NCBI GenBank assembly: GCA_026992075.1
Contig: JALXAM010000038.1
Location: forward strand, 81,303-145,302
From: Sedimenticola sp.
Lineage (GTDB): Bacteria; Pseudomonadota; Gammaproteobacteria; Chromatiales; Chromatiaceae
Length of the DNA stretch: 64,000 nucleotides
Direction: 5' to 3'
Below the pieces are notes generated by a model. The model worked only from the letters and a program-made list of their open reading frames with translations. It searched no databases and was not told the DNA's origin. Positions 16,200 to 25,348 of this stretch are shown piece by piece (position 1 is the stretch's first letter; each line of letters starts with the position of its first letter). The position numbers were made by a program, and so were the translations under genes.

Positions 16200-16753
16200 C
16201 CTCCAGGCCGCATGAGGGGTTCTTCCACCTGTCTGCGAGCCTCCTCACCCAGCAGGGTCTCGATCAGGGAAAGCGCGAAATCCATGGCGGTGCCCGGCCC
16301 CCTGGAGGTGATCACCTGACCATCGGCCACCACCGGCTTTTCCACCAGGCGGGTGCTGGGCAGCTCCATGGACTCCAGCACACCGGGATAGGAGGTGGCC
16401 TGGCGGGAATCCAGCAGGCCGGCGCTGGCAAGGACCTTGGGCGCGGCACAGATCGCCGCGGCGTACTTCCCCTCTTCCGACATCCGCTGGAGCAGCCGAC
16501 GTATGCGGGCATCCTGTTCCAGGTGATCGGCACCGGGGAGTCCACCCGGCAGCACCACCATGTCGAAGGTTTCGGAGAGTACCTGGTCGAGAGTGGTGTC
16601 CGGCACCAGGACCACGCCTCGACTGCATTTCACCGGTCCCTCTTTCAATCCTGCAGTGATCACCTCGATCCCTGCCCGACGCAGCAGGTCGATGATGGTC
16701 ACGGCCTCCAGCTCTTCACATCCCTCGGCCAGGGGAACCAACACTCTTGCCAT
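16196..16753 (-). CDS. DJ-1/PfpI family protein (YajL-like)
   Basis: 185 residues from the ATG at 16753 (MARVLVPLAEGCEELE), chosen because DJ-1 proteins begin at this strand; a longer frame adds 22 unlikely residues. The nucleophile-elbow cysteine lies in AAICAAPKVL and the partner glutamate in EGCEELEA. The substrates of this family are debated (glyoxalase or deglycase-like activity, oxidative-stress protection). GPGTAMDFALSLIE near the C-terminus matches YajL/DJ-1 rather than PfpI proteases. Confidence 0.9.
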   Translation of the reverse strand: MARVLVPLAEGCEELEAVTIIDLLRRAGIEVITAGLKEGPVKCSRGVVLVPDTTLDQVLSETFDMVVLPGGLPGADHLEQDARIRRLLQRMSEEGKYAAAICAAPKVLASAGLLDSRQATSYPGVLESMELPSTRLVEKPVVADGQVITSRGPGTAMDFALSLIETLLGEEARRQVEEPLMRPGG

Positions 16754-16879
16754 TGCTGTCACCTCCGCATCGCCGATGGAGCAGCCGGCCACGCGACCAA
16801 CCGCCCCCAAGCGATCCACTGTGAATTATCGATCAGATGGTAATGGAAAAATGCGACAAGGTTGCTTTTTCCGAAACCC

Positions 16880-18184
16880 TCACCTGCGAGACTGGGCGTA
16901 GATGGCCAGCCCCTTGAGCAGATTGAGCGCTTCATTGAGTTCGAAATCCTTCTCCAGCAACCCGTTCTTCTCCTGTTTCTCCCGGTGCTTCTTCTCTCCA
17001 TTGGGGTTGGCGAGGTGATCGGCCAAGTCCGCTTCGCGCAGCTGCAGCGCATTGCGCTCCACCGCCTCCAGCTTGACCCGGGAGAGGAGGATATCCGGCT
17101 CGATTCCCTCGGCCTGGATGGAGCGTCCGCTGGGAGTGTAGTAGCGCGCCGTGGTGAGCTTGATGGCGATCTTGTCGCTGATGGGAATGATGGACTGCAC
17201 CGACCCCTTGCCGAAGGTGGTGCGCCCCATGATCACCGCCCGCTTGTGATCCTGGAGAGCGCCCGCCACGATCTCGGAAGCAGAGGCCGAGCCCTCGTTC
17301 ACCAGCACCACCAAAGGCGCGCCATGCAGCTCGTCCCCCGGCTGGGCCCGAAATTCCAGCCGCGACGACTTTTCCCGCCCCTGGGTGTAGACGATGAGCC
17401 CTTTGTCGAGGAAGGCGTCGCTCACCGCCACCGCCGCCTGCAGCACGCCGCCGGGGTTGTTGCGCAGATCCAGCACCAACCCTTTCAGACGGCCTCCGTT
17501 CTTCTTCTCCAGCTTGCGGATGGCGCGCAACATCTCTTTCGGCGTAGGCGCCTGGAACTGGGAAAGACGCACGTAGCCGAAGCCGGGCGCCAGCATCTTC
17601 CACTTGACACTGGCCTGGCGAATGACGGCGCGGGTGATCTCGAACACCAGAGGCTTGGCCTCGCCGGCCCGGCGCACGGTGAGCTTGATCTTTGTGCCCG
17701 GCGTGCCGCGCATGATCTTCACCGCTTCGGTGAGACTCATCCCTTTCACCGGCCGGCCATCCAGGCGGATGATGAGATCACCAGCCTTGATCCCGGCACG
17801 CTGCGCCGGGGTATCGTCGATGGGGGCGATCACCTTGATGAAGCCGTCCTCCATGCCCACCTCGATGCCCAGGCCACCGAACTCGCCGCTGGTCCCCTCC
17901 TGCAGCTCCTTGTAGTCCTCCTCATCGAGATAGGCGGAATGAGGGTCCAGCCCGCCCAGCATGCCCCGAATGGCGTACTCGAGCAGCTCCTTGTCGCTCA
18001 CCGGCTCCACGTAGTCCTGCTTGATGCGGCCGAAGATGTTGGCGAAGATGCGCAGCTCCTTGAGCGGCAGGGCCGCCTTCTCCGCGGTGGCGGCCGCCTC
18101 CCGCGCCGGCGCCAAACCGGTAACGGAGACCAGCAGGGCCATCATCAGCCCGGTGAACAGAGTTGGTCTGGAAAAAAGCTTCAT
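16880..18184 (-). CDS. S41 carboxy-terminal processing protease
   Basis: Periplasmic serine protease of the CtpA family that trims or degrades proteins from their C-termini. 434 residues: a signal peptide at 1-27 (FTGLMMALLVSVTGLAPA), a PDZ domain at about 102-185 (GGLGIEV, AGDLIIRLDG), and the S41 catalytic domain. Ser301 in EGSASASEI and Lys326 in FGKGSVQ are 25 residues apart, as in E. coli Prc, and form the dyad. Its start overlaps the envC stop by 4 bp; the order gpmI-envC-ctp is usual in gammaproteobacteria and links it to cell-wall hydrolase control. Confidence 0.96.
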   Translation of the reverse strand: MKLFSRPTLFTGLMMALLVSVTGLAPAREAAATAEKAALPLKELRIFANIFGRIKQDYVEPVSDKELLEYAIRGMLGGLDPHSAYLDEEDYKELQEGTSGEFGGLGIEVGMEDGFIKVIAPIDDTPAQRAGIKAGDLIIRLDGRPVKGMSLTEAVKIMRGTPGTKIKLTVRRAGEAKPLVFEITRAVIRQASVKWKMLAPGFGYVRLSQFQAPTPKEMLRAIRKLEKKNGGRLKGLVLDLRNNPGGVLQAAVAVSDAFLDKGLIVYTQGREKSSRLEFRAQPGDELHGAPLVVLVNEGSASASEIVAGALQDHKRAVIMGRTTFGKGSVQSIIPISDKIAIKLTTARYYTPSGRSIQAEGIEPDILLSRVKLEAVERNALQLREADLADHLANPNGEKKHREKQEKNGLLEKDFELNEALNLLKGLAIYAQSRR

Positions 18185-19365
18185 GACTTTCCTCGGCCCG
18201 TCTTACGGCCGGATTTCCTGCGGCACCACCGCACCGGGTCCACCGGCTTGCCATCGTGTCGGATGCCGAAATAGATACCGGACCGCCGAAGACCACCGCT
18301 GCGACCTGCCAGGCCGATCACCTCGCCGGTCTCCACCCAGTCCCCGGTCTCCTTGAGGAGACTCTGGTTGTGCCCGTAGAGGCTCATGTAACCATCGCCG
18401 TGATCGAGAATGATCAGCAGACCATAGCCGCGCAGCCAGTCGGCATAAGCCACCCGACCGCTGTGCACGGCCTTCACTTCACGGCCCTCGGGAGCCCCGA
18501 TTATAACGCCGTCCCAACGCAGGTTACCGATTTTCTCCCGGCCATAGGGCACCAGCAGGCGGCCGGACAGAGGCCATTCCAGCTTGCCCCGGCGTTGAGC
18601 GAACGAAACCTGTTCGGGCAGCTCCAGCGCCCGCAACGCCCGAGCGCTCTCCTTCACCACCTCGGTGAGGCGGCGGGCATCCTCCTGCATTCGCCGCAGC
18701 CGTTCGTCACCCTTGCGCAACTCGCGCTCCAGCCGTGCCAGCAGCTGCTCGCGCGACCTCTTCTCCTGCTGGAGAAGACGGCGCTGCTCGGCGATCCGGC
18801 TGACGTTTCGCTCCAGCTCGGTCTGGGATTGCTGCACCTGCCTCTCCAGCTCCTGCAGCTCCTGCAGCCGGGTCTCCAGCTGCCGGATCTTCTCCACCCG
18901 GGTGCGGGCCAAGTAGTCGTGGTAGGCGAGCATGCGGTTCAGTAGGGCGGGATCGCCCTGATTGAGTAGGAGCTTGAGACGCTCCTCCCGCCCGGAGAGG
19001 TAGGCGGCTCGTACAAGAGCCGCCAGCTGGCGGCGCAGAAGCTGCACCTGTTGGCGATGCCGGTGCTGTCCCTGGCGCAGTTGCCCAAGGCGTTGCTCCA
19101 GGATCCGGCGCTCTTCGTCCAGCCGCCGCATTTCCCGGGCCAGCTCGCCGATGCGCTGGTCCGTTGCGGCCAGCTCGCTGCCAAGGCGGTCCCGCCGGGA
19201 ACGCAGTTGCTGTTGCTGGTTGCGCAGCCTCTCGATGGCCTGCCGCAGCTGTGCGTCCGCTTCTCCATCGCCGGCGGCTGCCGACGGCCCACTGACCGCC
19301 AGGAAGAACAGCAGCAGGCCCACCAGGCCATACTCAGTCTTGATCTTTTTCCTCGTCCTGATCAA
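18181..19365 (-). CDS. envC: EnvC-type murein hydrolase activator
   Basis: Periplasmic activator of cell-division amidases. 394 residues: a hydrophobic signal at about 13-30 ([18 protein letters not shown]), a long coiled coil (about 35-255, rich in Gln, Arg, Glu and Leu) and a C-terminal LytM domain (about 262-385). The LytM zinc ligands are missing: RWDGVIIGA and YGHNQSLL stand where active M23 peptidases have histidine ligands, as in E. coli EnvC, so it should activate rather than cut. The start is taken as TTG at 19365, overlapping gpmI by 32 bp; a GTG inside the signal region is a less likely start. Confidence 0.92.
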   Translation of the reverse strand: MIRTRKKIKTEYGLVGLLLFFLAVSGPSAAAGDGEADAQLRQAIERLRNQQQQLRSRRDRLGSELAATDQRIGELAREMRRLDEERRILEQRLGQLRQGQHRHRQQVQLLRRQLAALVRAAYLSGREERLKLLLNQGDPALLNRMLAYHDYLARTRVEKIRQLETRLQELQELERQVQQSQTELERNVSRIAEQRRLLQQEKRSREQLLARLERELRKGDERLRRMQEDARRLTEVVKESARALRALELPEQVSFAQRRGKLEWPLSGRLLVPYGREKIGNLRWDGVIIGAPEGREVKAVHSGRVAYADWLRGYGLLIILDHGDGYMSLYGHNQSLLKETGDWVETGEVIGLAGRSGGLRRSGIYFGIRHDGKPVDPVRWCRRKSGRKTGRGKS

Positions 19366-20908
19366 GGAACTCCAACAGAGGGTGGCCAGTCATCTCCATG
19401 GGCTGGGGAAGCCCCATGATCTGCAGCAGGGTGGGGGCCACATCGCACAGGGCGCCTCCATCGATGACCCGGGCCGGGCGCTCGCCGAAATAGACGATGG
19501 GCACCGGGTTGGTGGTGTGAGCGGTGTAGGGCTGGCCGGTCTTCTCGTCCCGCATCTTCTCGCAATTGCCATGGTCGGCAGTGAGCAGCATGGCCCCCCC
19601 CACCTTGTGAATGGCTCGGGTCACCCGTCCCAGGCACTCGTCCAGTGTCTCCACCGCCTGCACCGCCGCCTCGAAGTTGCCGGTATGGCCCACCATGTCG
19701 CCATTGGCGTAGTTGACGATGATGGCGTCGTATTTTCCCCCTTCGATGGCCTCCACTAGCCGGTCGGTGACCTCTGGGGCGCTCATCTCCGGCTTGAGGT
19801 CATAGGTGGGCACATTCGGCGAGGGTACCAGGATCCGATCCTCACCCTCGAAGGGCTCCTCGCGCCCGCCGTTGAAGAAAAAGGTGACGTGGGCGTACTT
19901 CTCGGTCTCCGCCAACCGTAGTTGGTGCAGACCCAGATTGGCGATGTATTCCCCGAACACGTTCTTCAGCTTCTCGGAGGGAAAAGCCACCGGCAGATCC
20001 CAATCCTTGTGGTACTCGGTGAGGGTGACGAACTGGGCCAGCCGCGGCCAACGGCTGCGCTCGAAACAGTCGAAGCCCGGCTCGATGAAGGCGCGCACGA
20101 TCTGCCGTACCCGGTCGGAGCGGTAGTTCATGCTGATCATCACGTCGCCGTCCTCGATGCGCACCGGCTCTTCGCCGGGCGGCACGATGCGGGTGGGCTT
20201 GACGAACTCGTCGGTCTCACCCCGCGCGTAGGCCATCTCCAGCCCCTGCTCTGCGCTGGGCGCCTCGAATTCCGCTTTGGCGTCCACCATCAGGTCGTAG
20301 GCCAGCTTCACCCGATCCCAACGGTGGTCGCGGTCCATGGCATAGTAGCGGCCAACGATGCCGGCAATGCGCCCGGTGCCCAGCTCCCGGAACACCTCGT
20401 CCATGGCTTCCAGGGAGGGGCCGGCGCTCTTCGGCGGCATGTCGCGCCCATCCAGGAATGCGTGCACATAGACCCGCTTTGCTCCCCGTTCCACCGCCAG
20501 CCGTACCATGGCGTGGATATGCTCTTCGTGGCTGTGCACGCCGCCGGGAGAGAGAAGACCCATGACGTGCACCGCCTTGTCGTGCTCCACCGCCAGGTCC
20601 ACCGCACCGGTGAGGGTGGCATTGTTGAAGAAAGAACCGGTACGGATGGAGCGGCTCACCCGGGTGAACTCCTGGTACACCACACGCCCGCTGCCGAGAT
20701 TGATATGCCCCACCTCGGAGTTGCCCATCTGTCCGCTGGGCAGCCCCACCGCGGAACCGGAGGTGTGCAGCACATTGTGCGGACATTCCCGCCACAGCCG
20801 GTCCCACACTGGGGTACGACCTGCGGCTATGGCGTTGTACTCGGTCTCTTCGCTGATTCCCCAGCCATCGAGAATGATGAGCACGACGGGGCGCGGTGAT
20901 TTGCTCAT
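19334..20908 (-). CDS. gpmI: 2,3-bisphosphoglycerate-independent phosphoglycerate mutase
   Basis: Glycolytic enzyme interconverting 3- and 2-phosphoglycerate with two Mn ions. 524 residues (family about 510-515). Asp14 (ILDGWGI) and the phosphoserine nucleophile Ser64 ([14 protein letters not shown]) are present, as are [11 protein letters not shown] and the metal-site motifs [10 protein letters not shown] and [10 protein letters not shown]. The C-terminal tail DQDEEKDQD is unusually acidic and encodes the overlap with envC. No motif suggests a change of function. Confidence 0.98.
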   Translation of the reverse strand: MSKSPRPVVLIILDGWGISEETEYNAIAAGRTPVWDRLWRECPHNVLHTSGSAVGLPSGQMGNSEVGHINLGSGRVVYQEFTRVSRSIRTGSFFNNATLTGAVDLAVEHDKAVHVMGLLSPGGVHSHEEHIHAMVRLAVERGAKRVYVHAFLDGRDMPPKSAGPSLEAMDEVFRELGTGRIAGIVGRYYAMDRDHRWDRVKLAYDLMVDAKAEFEAPSAEQGLEMAYARGETDEFVKPTRIVPPGEEPVRIEDGDVMISMNYRSDRVRQIVRAFIEPGFDCFERSRWPRLAQFVTLTEYHKDWDLPVAFPSEKLKNVFGEYIANLGLHQLRLAETEKYAHVTFFFNGGREEPFEGEDRILVPSPNVPTYDLKPEMSAPEVTDRLVEAIEGGKYDAIIVNYANGDMVGHTGNFEAAVQAVETLDECLGRVTRAIHKVGGAMLLTADHGNCEKMRDEKTGQPYTAHTTNPVPIVYFGERPARVIDGGALCDVAPTLLQIMGLPQPMEMTGHPLLEFLDQDEEKDQD

Positions 20909-21080
20909 TGTTTCTGGTGTCGCCTCGGATACTGAGAACTTCCCGCCATCGGCCTGACCCGAACGGCGGCGAAGAGGTGGGCATGGAAAGGGGCGATTCT
21001 ATCAGAGCCGTCCGCCGACCGGGGAGGCGAACCACCGATAGGCCTCCCATTTCCTTTCGGCTTTCAGGGTAAAGCAGTGT

Positions 21081-21096
21081 ATCATTGTATAATGAT
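21081..21096. promoter_or_regulatory. 16-bp palindrome overlapping a TATAAT box, candidate operator
   Basis: ATCATTGTATAATGAT is a perfect 6-4-6 inverted repeat. TATAAT (21088-21093) lies inside it; no good -35 is visible at 17 bp. It is in the 417-bp region between gpmI (-) and the ArsR-type gene (+). ArsR dimers bind AT-rich palindromes near promoters, so autoregulation is plausible, but the site is about 230 bp from the chosen start. Confidence 0.45.
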
Positions 21097-21222
21097 CTTC
21101 GAATCTTGGCGCGGTGGAACCGCGGCGAAAATCCCGACAGCAGTTGCTTCGGGACCCCAGCCATCACCAGCCACCGCGGTGCTGAACCCGAACAGGCCAA
21201 AGCCGTTTTTCCATTGCTTTTT

Positions 21223-21300
21223 GGTGGGGCAGTCCGAAAAACCGGACCACCCTCCCTCACAGGGACGTGTCAGCAAGATCAGTTGCTATAAGCGAATCAA
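21223..21300. repeat. Type C hairpin element, second (diverged) copy
   Basis: A hairpin GTCCG-AAAAAC-CGGAC (21232-21247) is followed by CACAGGGACGTG (21258-21269) and GCAAGATCAGTTGCTATAAG. The order and several strings match 8155-8232 (GCAAAATCGATCGCTGTAAG). It lies in the leader of the ArsR-type gene. The rest of 20909-21325 shows only the palindrome above and a GCGGTGGAACCGC hairpin. Confidence 0.6.
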
Positions 21301-21325
21301 GAGAACGTTGACAGGCGAGGAATCC

Positions 21326-21682
21326 GTGGTGACGAAAAAGGCCTCCAGCAAAGCCGAAAGGCAGGAAGAGATGCAACAAGGCTGGTCGCTGCTGGGCAGC
21401 GACAAGGACATAGAGCGGGCATCACGTTCGCTCAAGGCGATGTCACACCCCCTGCGGCTGAAGATCCTCTGCACGCTGGGTGAGAACGAAGTGAGCGTGC
21501 ACGACATCGTCAGTCAGGTGGGCTCTTCACAGAGCAACATCTCACAACATCTGGCCATCCTCAGAGACAAGGGGATCCTGGACGCCCGCAAGGAGGCCAA
21601 CCGTGTCTACTATCGTGTGGCCGACGCCCGAACCCTGCAGCTCATCGGCATGATGCGGCAGGTATTCTGCAGTCACTCTTAA
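21326..21682 (+). CDS. ArsR-family regulator with the two-cysteine pattern of HlyU/SqrR/BigR persulfide sensors
   Basis: Winged-helix repressor, 118 residues from GTG 21326 (a second GTG follows at once; GCGAGG lies upstream). The fold shows in SLKAMSHPLRLKILCTL, the recognition helix SSQSNISQHLAIL and the wing EANRVYYRV. The metal-binding ELCVCDL of ArsR/SmtB is replaced by NEVSVHDIV, which has no cysteine. The two cysteines, Cys49 (LKILC) and Cys115 (VFCSHS), are 66 residues apart, the spacing I recall for HlyU Cys38/Cys104 and BigR/SqrR. These proteins sense persulfide by forming a sulfur bridge. The next gene is a membrane rhodanese, consistent with a sulfane-sulfur role; this remains inference. 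Confidence 0.8.
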   Translation: MVTKKASSKAERQEEMQQGWSLLGSDKDIERASRSLKAMSHPLRLKILCTLGENEVSVHDIVSQVGSSQSNISQHLAILRDKGILDARKEANRVYYRVADARTLQLIGMMRQVFCSHS

Positions 21683-21784
21683 CGGGCCACGATACCTTGT
21701 CGACCCAATACCGGCCTCTTCAAGTCCCCTGGAGAGAAGCCCGCGGGACCTCCATCCCGTCATTCCTGCCCGGCCCGGTTGCGC

Positions 21785-21790
21785 TATAAT
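21785..21790 (+). promoter_or_regulatory. Candidate -10 box for the rhodanese-secB-gpsA operon
   Basis: GCTATAATTCCC gives a perfect TATAAT 39 bp before the rhodanese ATG, in the gap after the ArsR-type gene. The -35 region (around ATTCCT) is poor, so an activator may be needed, or the match may be chance. Confidence 0.45.
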
Positions 21791-21828
21791 TCCCGCCTTT
21801 CCCCGCAACCCGGCCAAGATCAATCCGG

Positions 21829-22251
21829 ATGCAACAGCTATTGGAATTCGCCACCAACCACCTGGCGCTGGTGCTCACTTTCGTGGGCCTGGCGGCAGCC
21901 CTGGTCTGGAACCTTTTCTTCGACCCCGTGGCCAAATCGGCCGTCACCCCGTTGCAGGCAACCCCGCTGATCAATCACGAGGACGCGGTGGTACTGGACG
22001 TGCGTTCCATCGCCGAGTTCAACAAGGGTCACATCGTGAACGCGGTGAACATCCCCCTCAACAGTCTGGCCAAGCAGTTGCAACAGCTGGAGAAATACCG
22101 GGACCGGCCCATCATCGTCGCCTGCCGCTCCGGTTCCCGGTCGGGCATGGCGGTGAAGATGCTGCTGAAGAAGGGCTTCCAGAACGTGCACAACCTGCGC
22201 GGCGGCATGATGGCGTGGGAGAACGCCGGCTTGCCGGTGAAACGTTCCTGA
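21829..22251 (+). CDS. Membrane-anchored rhodanese-like sulfurtransferase (YibN-like)
   Basis: 140 residues: an N-terminal membrane helix at about 9-30 (NHLALVLTFVGLAAALVW) and a single rhodanese domain with VVLDVRSIAEFNKGHI and the active-site loop ACRSGSRSG, Cys99. It should transfer sulfane sulfur at the cytoplasmic face. Position before secB and gpsA matches E. coli yibN-grxC-secB-gpsA, except that grxC is absent here. The neighbouring persulfide-sensor-like regulator suggests a link with sulfur stress. Confidence 0.93.
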   Translation: MQQLLEFATNHLALVLTFVGLAAALVWNLFFDPVAKSAVTPLQATPLINHEDAVVLDVRSIAEFNKGHIVNAVNIPLNSLAKQLQQLEKYRDRPIIVACRSGSRSGMAVKMLLKKGFQNVHNLRGGMMAWENAGLPVKRS

Positions 22252-22297
22252 ATCCCGGCGACTCCTCTCGAAAAACTATGGCAACAGGAAATCCCCG

Positions 22298-22753
22298 ATG
22301 AGCGAAGAAAACCAGGAAAGACAATTCACCATCCAGCGAATCTATACCAAGGATGTCTCTTTCGAAACCCCCAACACTCCCGAGATCTTCATGCAGGAAT
22401 GGCGGCCGCAGATTAGCGTCAACATCAACAACGCGGTGCAGGATCTCGGCGAAGGCAACATCGAGGTTTCACTCACGGTGACGGTGACCGCCAAAGTGGG
22501 TGACAAGACCGCCTTCCTGGTGGAGGTGACCCAGGCCGGCATTTTCCTGGCCAAGGGAATTCCGGAAGAGGAGATGGGACCGCTGCTGGGCATCTACTGC
22601 CCCAACGTGATCTTTCCCTACGTGCGCGAAGTGGTCTCGGACCTGGTCACCCGTGGCAGCTTCCCGCAGTTCCTGCTGGCGCCGGTGAACTTCGAAGCGC
22701 TCTACGCACAACAGATGCAGCAGCAACAGGAAGGCCAGCAGCCCGGGCACTGA
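22298..22753 (+). CDS. secB: Protein-export chaperone SecB
   Basis: Tetrameric cytoplasmic chaperone that keeps presecretory proteins unfolded and hands them to SecA. 151 residues (E. coli 155). Family signatures: FTIQRIYTKDVSFETPN near the N-terminus, WRPQISVNINN, and GIYCPNVIFPYVRE before the C-terminal helices. The C-terminal tail is Gln-rich and ends GQQPGH. It lies 46 bp after the rhodanese and 13 bp before gpsA, so it is probably in one operon. Confidence 0.98.
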   Translation: MSEENQERQFTIQRIYTKDVSFETPNTPEIFMQEWRPQISVNINNAVQDLGEGNIEVSLTVTVTAKVGDKTAFLVEVTQAGIFLAKGIPEEEMGPLLGIYCPNVIFPYVREVVSDLVTRGSFPQFLLAPVNFEALYAQQMQQQQEGQQPGH

Positions 22754-22766
22754 ACCTCACTCCCAC

Positions 22767-23795
22767 ATGGAGCAAGCACCACCGCAGCGTTTCGCTCTTC
22801 TGGGCGCCGGTTCCTGGGGGACCGCCCTGGGTATCCTGCTGGCCCGCCACGGACACCAGGTGCGGCTGTGGGGGCACGAGCCCGACGCCCTGCGGAAGCT
22901 GCAGCAGCAGCGGGAGAACCGGCAATACCTCCCCGGCATCCCCTTTCCGCCCGGCCTGGAGCCGGTGGTGGAACTGGAGAGCGCGTTGGAGGGTGCCCAG
23001 GAGCTGCTGTTGGTGGTGCCCAGCCATGCCTTCGTCGAAGTGCTGGAGCGCGTCACCCAGGCTGGCATCCGCCCCTCCTCCCTCTCCTGGGCCACCAAGG
23101 GGCTGGAGCCGGGCCGACGACGTCTGCTGCATGAGGCGGCGGGAGCCTGTTTCCCCGAGGCCAGCCTGGCGGTGATCTCCGGCCCCACCTTCGCCATGGA
23201 GGTGGCGAAAGGCCTGCCCACCGCCGTCACCGTCGCCTCCCCGGATGCCGGGCACGCCCGCCGCCTGGCGGCCGCGCTGCATGGCGACACCTTCCGGGCC
23301 TACACCTCCAGCGACATCGTGGGGGTGCAGGTGGGCGGGGCCGCGAAGAACGTGATGGCCATCGCCGCCGGGATTTCCGATGGGCTGGGTTTCGGCGCCA
23401 ACGCCCGCGCCGCGCTCATCACCCGGGGGCTGGCGGAAATCACCCGGCTGGGGCTGGCGCTGGGCGGCCACCGGGACACCTTCATGGGCCTGGCGGGCCT
23501 TGGCGACCTGGTGCTCACCTGCACCGACGACCAGTCCCGCAACCGCCGCATGGGACTGGCGCTGGCCCAGGGGGAAACCGTCGAGAGCGCCCGACTCCGG
23601 ATCGGACAGGAGGTGGAAGGGGTGGCAGCCGCCAGGGATTTTCACCGCAAGGCACAGGAGCTGGGGGTGGAGATGCCCATCACCAGAGCAGTGCATGAGG
23701 TTCTCTACGAGGGACTGGAGCCTGCGGCAGCGGTGCGCGAACTGCTGGCGCGCCACCCCCGCGAAGAGGGGGAATCCCTCTCCAGCCCGCGCTGA
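22767..23795 (+). CDS. gpsA: Glycerol-3-phosphate dehydrogenase [NAD(P)+]
   Basis: Reduces dihydroxyacetone phosphate to sn-glycerol 3-phosphate for phospholipid synthesis. 342 residues (E. coli 339). The NAD(P)-binding motif LLGAGSWGTALG is at 11-22; ISGPTFAMEVAKG and the catalytic lysine region GGAAKNVMAIAAG follow. The end carries a short extension (REEGESLSSPR). No good ribosome site is visible before the ATG, so translation may depend on secB. Convergent with trmL 10 bp away. Confidence 0.97.
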   Translation: MEQAPPQRFALLGAGSWGTALGILLARHGHQVRLWGHEPDALRKLQQQRENRQYLPGIPFPPGLEPVVELESALEGAQELLLVVPSHAFVEVLERVTQAGIRPSSLSWATKGLEPGRRRLLHEAAGACFPEASLAVISGPTFAMEVAKGLPTAVTVASPDAGHARRLAAALHGDTFRAYTSSDIVGVQVGGAAKNVMAIAAGISDGLGFGANARAALITRGLAEITRLGLALGGHRDTFMGLAGLGDLVLTCTDDQSRNRRMGLALAQGETVESARLRIGQEVEGVAAARDFHRKAQELGVEMPITRAVHEVLYEGLEPAAAVRELLARHPREEGESLSSPR

Positions 23796-23805
23796 CGCGG
23801 GCGCC

Positions 23806-24270
23806 CTACCACCCTCCGGAGAAGTCGAGCTGGCGCCACGCTTCGTACACGGCGATGGCCACCGCGTTGGAGAGGTTGAGGCTGCGCTGGCCGGGCCGCA
23901 TGGGCAGGCGCAGGCGCTGTTCCGGCTTCAACCGCTCCAGCAGCTCCCCTGGCAACCCCCGGGTCTCCGGACCGAACAGCAGCAGGTCCCCCGGCGCGTA
24001 GCGCACCGCGCTGTGCCAGCGACGCCCGTGGGTGGTGAAGGCGAACAGGCGCGGCGGTGACAAGGCCTCCAACAGGGCGTCGACGGAAGCGTGCACCCGC
24101 ACCTGCACGAACTCATGATAATCGAGTCCGGCACGGCGCAACCGGGCCGAGTCCAGCTGGAAACCAAGCGGCTCCACCAGGTGCAGGCGACAACCGGCAT
24201 TGGCGCAGAGCCGAATGACATTTCCCGTGTTGGGGGGAATTTCAGGCTGATACAATGCGACGTCGAACAC
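23806..24270 (-). CDS. trmL: tRNA (cytidine/uridine-2'-O-)-methyltransferase TrmL
   Basis: SPOUT-family methyltransferase for the wobble base 34 of two tRNA-Leu species. 154 residues from GTG 24270 (E. coli 157). That start is preferred because GGAAGAG lies just upstream and the protein then opens at [17 protein letters not shown]; an ATG at 24297 would overlap the divergent pyrD start. Knot motifs: [18 protein letters not shown] and [16 protein letters not shown]. In E. coli trmL is also close to gpsA. Confidence 0.94.
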   Translation of the reverse strand: MFDVALYQPEIPPNTGNVIRLCANAGCRLHLVEPLGFQLDSARLRRAGLDYHEFVQVRVHASVDALLEALSPPRLFAFTTHGRRWHSAVRYAPGDLLLFGPETRGLPGELLERLKPEQRLRLPMRPGQRSLNLSNAVAIAVYEAWRQLDFSGGW

Positions 24271-24295
24271 CGACTCTTCCGGAGTGAAGCTGGGC

Positions 24296-25270
24296 ATGAA
24301 CCAGGCGCCCGATCCCAGACTGGCTGTCGATTTCTGCGGTCTGCAGTTTCAGACCCCGCTGGTATTGCTTTCGGGCTGCGTGGGTTTTGGCGAAGAATAC
24401 ACCCGGGTGGAAGGCTTCACCAACCGCGACGTGGGCGCCATCTGCCTCAAGGGCACCACAGGCACGGCGCGCCTGGGCAACCCTCCCCACCGGGTGTTCG
24501 AGACCCCGGGTGGAATGCTCAACGCCATCGGTCTGCAGAACCCCGGCGTGGATCATGTGGTGAAGAAGATTCTGCCGAGGCTCGACTTCGGAGAGACCCG
24601 TTTCATCGCCAACGTCTCCGGCTCCACCCTGGAGGAGTACGAAGCGGTGACCCGGCGTTTCGACGACTCACCGGTGGACGCCATCGAGATCAACATCTCC
24701 TGTCCCAACGTGAAGGAGGGTGGCGCCAGCTTCGGCAATGACCCCGAGATGTCGGCGCGGGTGGTGGAGGTCTGTCGCCGCGCCACCAACAAGCCGCTCA
24801 TCACCAAGCTCTCTCCCAACCAGACCGACATCGCCGAGAACGCCCGCCGCTGCCTGGAGGCGGGAAGCGACGCCTTCTCCGTGATCAACACCCTGATGGG
24901 CATGGCCATCGACATCGAGAGCCGTACCCCGGTGCTGGGCAACAACCAGGGCGGCCTTTCCGGCCCGGCGATCAAGCCGGTGGCCCTGCTCAAGGTGCAT
25001 CAGGTTTACCAGGTGACCCGGGACCATGGCGTGCCCATCATCGGCCAGGGGGGCATCACCAGCGCCGAGGATGCCATCGAGTTTCTCATCGCGGGCGCCA
25101 CGGCGGTGGGGGTGGGCACCGCCCTTTTCTACGACCCCTTGGTGTGCAAGCGCATCAACCAGGGAATCCTGGAATACCTGGATCGCCACCAGCTCGCCCG
25201 GGTGGGACAGATCACCGGCAGCCTGAGACTCAATTCGCAGAACGCGCCAGGCTGCGGATGTGGCACTTGA
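24296..25270 (+). CDS. pyrD: Dihydroorotate dehydrogenase, class 1B-like
   Basis: Flavoenzyme of pyrimidine synthesis. 324 residues from ATG 24296 (a GTG at 24284 is possible). FMN-barrel signatures are [21 protein letters not shown] with the catalytic Cys136, and [27 protein letters not shown] and [12 protein letters not shown]. The cysteine base and absence of a membrane helix mark class 1, and the pattern resembles Gram-positive PyrDB, which needs the iron-sulfur partner PyrK; no pyrK lies nearby. Most gammaproteobacteria use the membrane class 2 enzyme. The tail CGCGT carries two Cys. Divergent from trmL with only 25 bp between starts. Confidence 0.9.
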   Translation: MNQAPDPRLAVDFCGLQFQTPLVLLSGCVGFGEEYTRVEGFTNRDVGAICLKGTTGTARLGNPPHRVFETPGGMLNAIGLQNPGVDHVVKKILPRLDFGETRFIANVSGSTLEEYEAVTRRFDDSPVDAIEINISCPNVKEGGASFGNDPEMSARVVEVCRRATNKPLITKLSPNQTDIAENARRCLEAGSDAFSVINTLMGMAIDIESRTPVLGNNQGGLSGPAIKPVALLKVHQVYQVTRDHGVPIIGQGGITSAEDAIEFLIAGATAVGVGTALFYDPLVCKRINQGILEYLDRHQLARVGQITGSLRLNSQNAPGCGCGT

Positions 25271-25348
25271 TTACACTGAGAGGCTGCCGATGGAGTTCGA
25301 GCCACCGGCAGTTTGTCTGAAGCCCACTGGAGAACAGGAACCTCGACC

